DNA from: Microbacterium terrisoli
GTDB taxonomy: Bacteria; Actinomycetota; Actinomycetes; Actinomycetales; Microbacteriaceae
Assembly (NCBI RefSeq): GCF_030866805.1
Contig: NZ_CP133019.1
Coordinates: forward strand, 2,418,001-2,482,000
Reading direction: 5' to 3'
DNA: 64,000 nucleotides
The notes under the pieces are model-generated. The model was given only the letters and a program-made list of their open reading frames with translations. It made no database searches and was not told the origin of the DNA. Below are positions 59,032 through 64,000 of the stretch, piece after piece. The position numbers and the translations under genes were made by a program. Each line of letters starts with the position of its first letter. Position 1 is the first letter of the stretch.

Positions 59032-61056
59032 CTAATCGACGCTGTCCGCGGCATCCCGTTCCGCCACGATCGGCACGGTGCCGGTCGGGATCGCGGGTGC
59101 ACCGGAGTCGAGTACGGGTGCCTCGAACTGCGCGTTGTACAGACGCCAATATGCGCCCTTGGCGGCCAGCAGGGCGTCGTGCGGACCCTGCTCGACGATG
59201 TGCCCGTCCTCCATCACCAGGATCAGATCCGCGTCGCGGATGGTCGAGAGGCGGTGGGCGATCACGAACGAGGTGCGATCGACCCGCAGTCGCGACATCG
59301 CCCGCTGGATCAGCAGTTCGGTGCGGGTGTCGACCGAGCTCGTCGCCTCGTCGAGGATCAGGATGCGCGGGTCGGCCAGGAACGCCCGGGCGATGGTGAC
59401 CAGTTGCTTCTCCCCCGTCGACAGGTTCGTCGCCTCGTCGTCCAGGACGGTGTCGTAGCCGTCGGGCAGCGCGTGCACGAAGCGGTCGACGTAGGCCGCG
59501 GTCGCGGCATCCTGGATCTGTTCGTCGGATGCCTCGGGCCGGCCGTATGCGATGTTCTCTCGGATCGAGCCGGCAAACAGCCAGGTGTCCTGCAGCACCA
59601 TGCCGGTGCGCGCACGCAGGTCGCCGCGGGTCATCGTGCGGGTGTCGATGCCGTCGAGGCTGATCACCCCCGAATCAACGTCGTAGAAGCGCATGATGAG
59701 GTTGACCAGCGTCGTCTTGCCTGCTCCGGTGGGCCCCACGATCGCCACGGTGCTGCCGGGGCGGGCAGCCAGGTTCAGGTCGGCGATGAGCGGCTTGTCG
59801 GGCAGGTACCGGAACGCGACGTCGTCGAAGACGAGTGTGCTGGCTTCGGGTGCGACGGTGGCCGCCGGCTCGGGGTCGGGCTTCTCCTCTTCTTCGTCGA
59901 GCAGCTCGAACACCCGCTCCGCGCTGGCCACGCCCGACTGCAGCAGGTTCGCCATCGATCCCAGCTGACTCAGCGGCTGGGTGAACTGGCGCGAGTACTG
60001 GATGAACGCCTGCACGCCGCCCACCGAGATCGCACCGCTGGTGATCTGCAGTCCGCCGACCACGGCGATGGCGACGTAGACGAGGTTTCCCACGAACATC
60101 ATCGCGGGCATGATGATGCCCGAGACGAACTGTGCGCCGAAGCTGGCCCGGTAGACGGCGTCGTTCTCGCCGGCGAAGGCTGCTTCGACATCGTGCTGGT
60201 GCCCGTAGAGCTTGACGACCGTGTGACCCGAGAAGGTCTCTTCGACCCGTGCGTTGAGCACGCCGGTGGCCGCCCACTGCGCGATGAACAGCTTCTGCGA
60301 ACGCTTGGCCACCACGACGGTCACCACGATCGTCAGAGGGATGGTGACCAGGGCGATCACTGCCAGCAGCGGCGAGATCGTGAACATCATGATCAGGACG
60401 CCCAGCACCGTCAGCAGTGAGATGACCACCTGCGACATGCTCTGCTGCAGGGTCTGACCGATGTTGTCGACGTCGTTGGTGACCCGACTGAGCAGCTCAC
60501 CGCGCTGCATGCGGTCGTAGTACGACAGCGGCAGACGGTGCAGCTTGTCTTCGACCTGCATGCGCAGTCGGTGCATCGCCCGCTGCGTGACGATGTTGAG
60601 GATGCGACCCTGGATCCACATGAACACGGCCGAGATGATGTAGACGGTCAGCACCGCCGCGATGAGCCAGCCCAGGCGACCGAAGTCGATGCCGGCGCCG
60701 GGCGTGAAGGTCATGCTGCGCAGCATGTCGGCCAGCTGCCCCTGGCCCTGCGCCTGCAGTCCGTCGATGGCCTGCTGCTGGGTGACGCCCGCGGGAAGGT
60801 TCGCGAACTGCAGCGAGACGAACCCTTCGACCACGACGTTGGTGGCCTCGCCGAGCAGCTTGGGGCCGGTGACGCTCAGCGCGACGCTGAGGGCACCGAG
60901 CACCACCACGAACACGAGCCACAGGGCATCGGGGCGCAGCGTCCGCAGCAGGCGCATCGCGCTGGGCCCGAAGTTCTGCGCCTTCTGGGCGGGCGCACCC
61001 ATGCCGCCGCGGCCCATCGGTCCGCCGCCGCGCTGCCGGTTGCCGGGCGTGCTCAT
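59032..61056 (-). CDS. ABC exporter half-transporter, canonical-Walker partner
   Basis: A 674-residue type IV (ABCB-like) half-transporter: Gly-rich N-terminus, six membrane helices (about 45-335), then an NBD with GPTGAGKTT Walker A, ILILDEATSSVD Walker B with the catalytic Glu, and AHRLST H-loop. The signature is LSTGE instead of LSGGQ. It starts with a 4-base overlap (ATGA) with the upstream half-transporter, so the two are a heterodimer. Substrate (drug, lipid or peptide) is unknown. The periplasmic-loop insertion NVVVEGFVSLQFANLPAGV is unusually long for the family. Confidence 0.92.
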   Translation of the reverse strand: MSTPGNRQRGGGPMGRGGMGAPAQKAQNFGPSAMRLLRTLRPDALWLVFVVVLGALSVALSVTGPKLLGEATNVVVEGFVSLQFANLPAGVTQQQAIDGLQAQGQGQLADMLRSMTFTPGAGIDFGRLGWLIAAVLTVYIISAVFMWIQGRILNIVTQRAMHRLRMQVEDKLHRLPLSYYDRMQRGELLSRVTNDVDNIGQTLQQSMSQVVISLLTVLGVLIMMFTISPLLAVIALVTIPLTIVVTVVVAKRSQKLFIAQWAATGVLNARVEETFSGHTVVKLYGHQHDVEAAFAGENDAVYRASFGAQFVSGIIMPAMMFVGNLVYVAIAVVGGLQITSGAISVGGVQAFIQYSRQFTQPLSQLGSMANLLQSGVASAERVFELLDEEEEKPDPEPAATVAPEASTLVFDDVAFRYLPDKPLIADLNLAARPGSTVAIVGPTGAGKTTLVNLIMRFYDVDSGVISLDGIDTRTMTRGDLRARTGMVLQDTWLFAGSIRENIAYGRPEASDEQIQDAATAAYVDRFVHALPDGYDTVLDDEATNLSTGEKQLVTIARAFLADPRILILDEATSSVDTRTELLIQRAMSRLRVDRTSFVIAHRLSTIRDADLILVMEDGHIVEQGPHDALLAAKGAYWRLYNAQFEAPVLDSGAPAIPTGTVPIVAERDAADSVD

Positions 61057-62786
61057 GCCGCCTCCTGCGCCGAGAGCTGCGATTCCACGATCTCGCGGTA
61101 CGTCTCGCAGGTCTCGACGAGTTCATCGTGCGCGCCCAGACCCACCACCCGGCCGTGGTCGAGGACGACGATCTGGTCGGCATGCTGGATCGTGGACACG
61201 CGTTGGGCGACGATGATGCGTGTGGCGTCGGGCACGCGCTGATCCAGCGCGCGGCGCAGGGCCGCATCGGTGCGCAGATCCAGAGCCGAGAACGAGTCGT
61301 CGAACACGAACACCTCGGGCCGGTGCACGAGGGCGCGGGCGATCGACAGCCGCTGTCGCTGACCGCCCGACACGTTCGTGCCGCCCTGGGCGATGGGCGC
61401 CTCCAGCTGCTCGGCCATCTCACCGACGAAGTCCTTCGCCTGGGCGATCTCCAGCGCGTCCCACAGCTGCTGGTCGGTGGCCGCTTCGTCGCCGTAGCGC
61501 AGGTTCGAGGCGATCGTGCCCGAGAACAGGAATGCCTTCTGCTGCACGAGCGCGGTGCGCCGCCACAGTTCGTCGGGGTCGTACTCGCGCACGTCCACGC
61601 CGTCGACGCTGACCGCTCCGGCCGTCACGTCGAACAGGCGCGAGATCAGGCCCACCAGTGTGGTCTTGCCCGATCCGGTCGACCCGATGACAGCCGTCGT
61701 GGTGCCGGGCTCGACGGTGAACGAGATGTCGCTGAGCACCGCGTCGTCGGCTCCCGGATAGGTGAAGCCCACACGGTCGAACACCACCCGACCGGCCGGC
61801 ACCGGAGCCTCGGCGGGCCGGGCGGGCGCGGCCACCGACGGCTCGGTCTGCAGCACCTCGCCGATGCGGTTCGCGCACACCGCCGCGCGCGGGATCATGA
61901 CGAACATGAAGGTCGCCATCATGACCCCCATGAGGATCTGCATCATGTACGTCAGGAATGCGAACAGCGTGCCGATCTGCGCATCGCCGGTCTGCACCTG
62001 GAACGCGCCGAACCAGATGACGGCGGCACCGGTCACGTTCAGCACCACCATCACCGCCGGGAACATGATCGCCATCAGGTTGCCGGCGCGCACGGCCGAC
62101 TCCATCACGTCGGCGCTGGATTTCTCGAACCGCGCACGCTCCTGACGCTCACGCACGAACGCGCGCACCACACGGATGCCGGTCAGCTGTTCGCGCATGA
62201 TCTGATTGACGCGGTCGATGCGCTTCTGCATGGCCCGGAACGCCGGCACCATCCGCACCACGATCAGCGAGACGATGATCAGCAGGATCGGCACCGCGAC
62301 CGCCATCAGCCACGAGAGCCCGACATCCTGCCGGATCGCGAAGATCACACCGCCGATCGCGAGGATGGGCGCCGACACCATGAGCGTGGCCGACATCTGC
62401 ACGAGCATCTGCACCTGCTGCACGTCGTTCGTGTTGCGGGTGATCAGCGACGGCGCACCGTACTGGCCGACCTCGCGCTGCGAGAACGCGACCACCCGGT
62501 GGAAGAGGTCTGCACGCATGTTGCGTCCGGCACCCATCGCCAGGCGCGAGCCGAAGTACACCGCGACGATCGCGCAGATGATCTGACCGAAGCTGATCAG
62601 CAGCATCACCCCGCCGGTGCGCCAGATGAAGTCGATGTCGCCCTTGAGCACGCCGTCGTCGATGATGGCCGCCTGCAGGGTCGGCAGCCAGAGGGATGCC
62701 AGGGCCTGCGCGAGCTGGAACACCAGCACGCCGACGATCAGCGGCCATGCCGGCCGCAGATAGCGCACGAGCAGTGGACCGAGCAT
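61053..62786 (-). CDS. ABC exporter half-transporter, degenerate-site partner
   Basis: A 577-residue partner of the next gene. Six membrane helices (about 10-300) precede an NBD with GSTGSGKTT Walker A and a canonical VSGGQ signature. Walker B is VFVFDDSFSALD, with Asp where the catalytic Glu belongs, and the H-loop is AQRVST, with Gln where the His belongs. The second ATP site (this Walker A/B with the partner signature) is therefore degenerate, as in heterodimeric exporters of the TmrAB/LmrCD type. ATG at 62786 has GGAGAGGAG upstream. A possible -10 TAGCGT lies at 62830-62835. Confidence 0.92.
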   Translation of the reverse strand: MLGPLLVRYLRPAWPLIVGVLVFQLAQALASLWLPTLQAAIIDDGVLKGDIDFIWRTGGVMLLISFGQIICAIVAVYFGSRLAMGAGRNMRADLFHRVVAFSQREVGQYGAPSLITRNTNDVQQVQMLVQMSATLMVSAPILAIGGVIFAIRQDVGLSWLMAVAVPILLIIVSLIVVRMVPAFRAMQKRIDRVNQIMREQLTGIRVVRAFVRERQERARFEKSSADVMESAVRAGNLMAIMFPAVMVVLNVTGAAVIWFGAFQVQTGDAQIGTLFAFLTYMMQILMGVMMATFMFVMIPRAAVCANRIGEVLQTEPSVAAPARPAEAPVPAGRVVFDRVGFTYPGADDAVLSDISFTVEPGTTTAVIGSTGSGKTTLVGLISRLFDVTAGAVSVDGVDVREYDPDELWRRTALVQQKAFLFSGTIASNLRYGDEAATDQQLWDALEIAQAKDFVGEMAEQLEAPIAQGGTNVSGGQRQRLSIARALVHRPEVFVFDDSFSALDLRTDAALRRALDQRVPDATRIIVAQRVSTIQHADQIVVLDHGRVVGLGAHDELVETCETYREIVESQLSAQEAA

Positions 62787-62895
62787 GCCGACTCCTCTCC
62801 GCGCGCGGCAATTCCCGGCGCAGGACATGACGCTACGCCCTGCGCGCGACACCCTCACGCGTCTGGCCGTGCGCTGTCAGCGAACCGCCCCGGCG

Positions 62896-63666
62896 TCACC
62901 GCCCGCGGAAGACCGGCGGACGCTTCTGCTGGAAGGCGGCGAACCCCTCACGGTAGTCCTCGGTCTGCGACAGCTGCGTCTGAGCGAGCGATTCGGCGGC
63001 CATGGCCTGCCACAGGTTCATCCGCTCGTCGCGCAGGCGCGCGACGATCATCTTGCTGGCAAGGAACGCCGCAGTGGCGCCGGTGGCTGCCTGACGTGCG
63101 GCGGCGGATGCGGCATCCTGCACACGATCTTCCGGGAACGCCTGCGAGAACAGGCCCGCGGCGACGGCTTCGTCGCCGGTCATGAGACGGCCGGTGTAGA
63201 TCAGATCCAGGGTCTTGTGCGCGCCCAGCCGCTGCACGAACAGCGCATGCCCGCCGGAGTCCAGGGTCGCTCCCAGCGCCGCGAAGGGCGAACCGATCTT
63301 CGCGGTGCCTGCGACGTAGACCACATCGGTCGCGATCAGCAGCCCCAGTCCGACTCCCAGGCACGCGCCCTGGGCAGCGGCGAACGTCGGTGCGGGAAAG
63401 GACGCCATCCGCCGCAGCAGCGGGGTGAGCAGCTCGTCGAGATACCCGGGCACGTCGTCGGTGGCCGGATCCACGTGCGAGATGTCACGACCTGCGCAGA
63501 ATGCGCGTCCTTCACCGCGCAGCAGCAGGGCGCGCACGCCCGACTGCTCGGCGTCGGCGTACGCGGCGTCGAGTTCGCGCAGCCCGCTCTCGTCCAGCGC
63601 GTTGCGCTTGTCGGGGGCGTTCAGCACGATCTCGGCGACGCCGTCGGCGATGGTCAGATCGATCAC
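62896..63666 (-). CDS. Enoyl-CoA hydratase/isomerase, PaaG-like
   Basis: A 256-residue crotonase-fold protein: oxyanion FCAGRDIS (about 55) and QGACLGVGLGLLIATDVVYV (about 100). The TLDSGG segment at about 133 has the acidic residue as Asp, as in the PaaG isomerase rather than the Glu of ordinary hydratases. In phenylacetate degradation PaaG turns the epoxide into an oxepin. The fit is supported by paaE 30 bases upstream on the same strand. It could also be a general hydratase. GTG at 63666 follows GAAGGAG. Confidence 0.85.
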   Translation of the reverse strand: MIDLTIADGVAEIVLNAPDKRNALDESGLRELDAAYADAEQSGVRALLLRGEGRAFCAGRDISHVDPATDDVPGYLDELLTPLLRRMASFPAPTFAAAQGACLGVGLGLLIATDVVYVAGTAKIGSPFAALGATLDSGGHALFVQRLGAHKTLDLIYTGRLMTGDEAVAAGLFSQAFPEDRVQDAASAAARQAATGATAAFLASKMIVARLRDERMNLWQAMAAESLAQTQLSQTEDYREGFAAFQQKRPPVFRGR

Positions 63667-63696
63667 GGCTGCTCCTTCAGATGCGGCAGGTGTCTG

Positions 63697-64000
63697 CTAG
63701 ACGTCGTAGTCGACGACGACGGCGTCGGTCGTGGGGTGCGACTGACACGTCAGAATGTAACCCCGTTCGAGCTCGTCGGGCTCGAGCGCATAGTTCTCCG
63801 TCATGCGCACGTCGCCGTCGATCAAGCGTGCCCGGCAGGTGCCGCACACTCCTCCGGCGCATGCGAACGGCACGTCCGAGCGCACCCGCAGTGCGGCGTT
63901 GAGGATCGTCTCGTGGGCGCTGCGGGGGCTGTCCACGGTCGCGGACTGACCTTCGAGCGTGAAGCTGATGTGACATACCGGCTCATCGGCCTTGACCACC
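63697..64000 (-). CDS. paaE: Phenylacetyl-CoA epoxidase reductase subunit, C-terminal ferredoxin domain (partial)
   Basis: The visible 100 residues form a plant-type 2Fe-2S ferredoxin domain: CAGGVCGTC (C-x4-C-x2-C) and the fourth cysteine in YILTCQSHP, ending VVVDYDV. The upstream part (FAD/NAD-binding reductase) is beyond the window, so the apparent start at 63999 is only an in-frame GTG. The sequence and the PaaG-like gene downstream fit PaaE, which passes electrons to the phenylacetyl-CoA epoxidase PaaA. Another ferredoxin reductase is possible. Confidence 0.8.
   Translation of the reverse strand, partial: VVKADEPVCHISFTLEGQSATVDSPRSAHETILNAALRVRSDVPFACAGGVCGTCRARLIDGDVRMTENYALEPDELERGYILTCQSHPTTDAVVVDYDV

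Noticed and set aside
1..64000. tRNA, rRNA, transposon or phage genes
   Set aside because: No cloverleaf-like cluster, rRNA core or transposase/integrase motif was recognised in any gap or frame; composition is even throughout.

Overview
The window is a continuous piece of a high-GC Gram-positive (actinobacterial) chromosome. Gene content, frequent GTG starts, many apparently leaderless genes and the recurrent GGATGC/GCATCC hexamer all suggest a Microbacterium-like member of the Microbacteriaceae; that genus assignment is inference. I find about 45 protein genes plus a 12-codon trp leader. I see no rRNA, tRNA, CRISPR array, insertion sequence or prophage gene. No stretch longer than 300 bases lacks a gene; the longest gap (21643-21912, 270 bases) holds a minisatellite and a long hairpin.

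Layout, left to right. Positions 1-20658 are mostly translation and RNA housekeeping genes on the minus strand: a SorC-type regulator fragment, ribF, small membrane proteins, truB, a uridine-kinase-like gene, rbfA, infB, ylxR, nusA and proS. They are interspersed with an M23 peptidase, mutY, a large secreted subtilase, a membrane-anchored lipase-like protein and a LOG-family protein. Positions 20749-29424 hold a phosphotransferase, an AlaX-type editing protein, a VOC protein, ispG, a trp-attenuated fused anthranilate synthase, the site-2 protease rseP and a copper-type pair (His/Met-rich membrane protein plus YcnI). Positions 29546-39224 hold a divergent MurE paralogue, arcD-arcA, dxr, a glycosyltransferase, an FKBP lipoprotein, plsC and osmC.

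Positions 39331-50125 form a glycerol/dihydroxyacetone island: glycerol facilitator, SorC regulator, glpD, glpK, IclR regulator, dhaK, dhaL and a DhaM-HPr-EI fusion. Both glycerol routes (phosphorylation then oxidation, and PEP-dependent dihydroxyacetone phosphorylation) converge on dihydroxyacetone phosphate. Candidate operators lie at glpD and dhaK. Positions 50129-64000 hold a LuxR regulator fused to a kinase-like ATPase domain beside a formaldehyde dehydrogenase, asparaginase, alanine dehydrogenase, an EccC-like FtsK/SpoIIIE ATPase, a PP2C phosphatase, a heterodimeric ABC exporter, and the edge of a phenylacetate-degradation cluster.

The strongest global signal is transcriptional. At fifteen genes a TANNNT -10 box sits exactly 6 or 7 bases before the start codon with no usable Shine-Dalgarno, implying leaderless mRNAs. 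Several of these are back-to-back divergent pairs, and one drives the trp leader peptide itself. The best candidates for an under-described system are the fused ATPase-LuxR regulator with its divergent fdhA and palindromic operator, and the EccC-like ATPase next to a PP2C phosphatase with no visible secretion partners.
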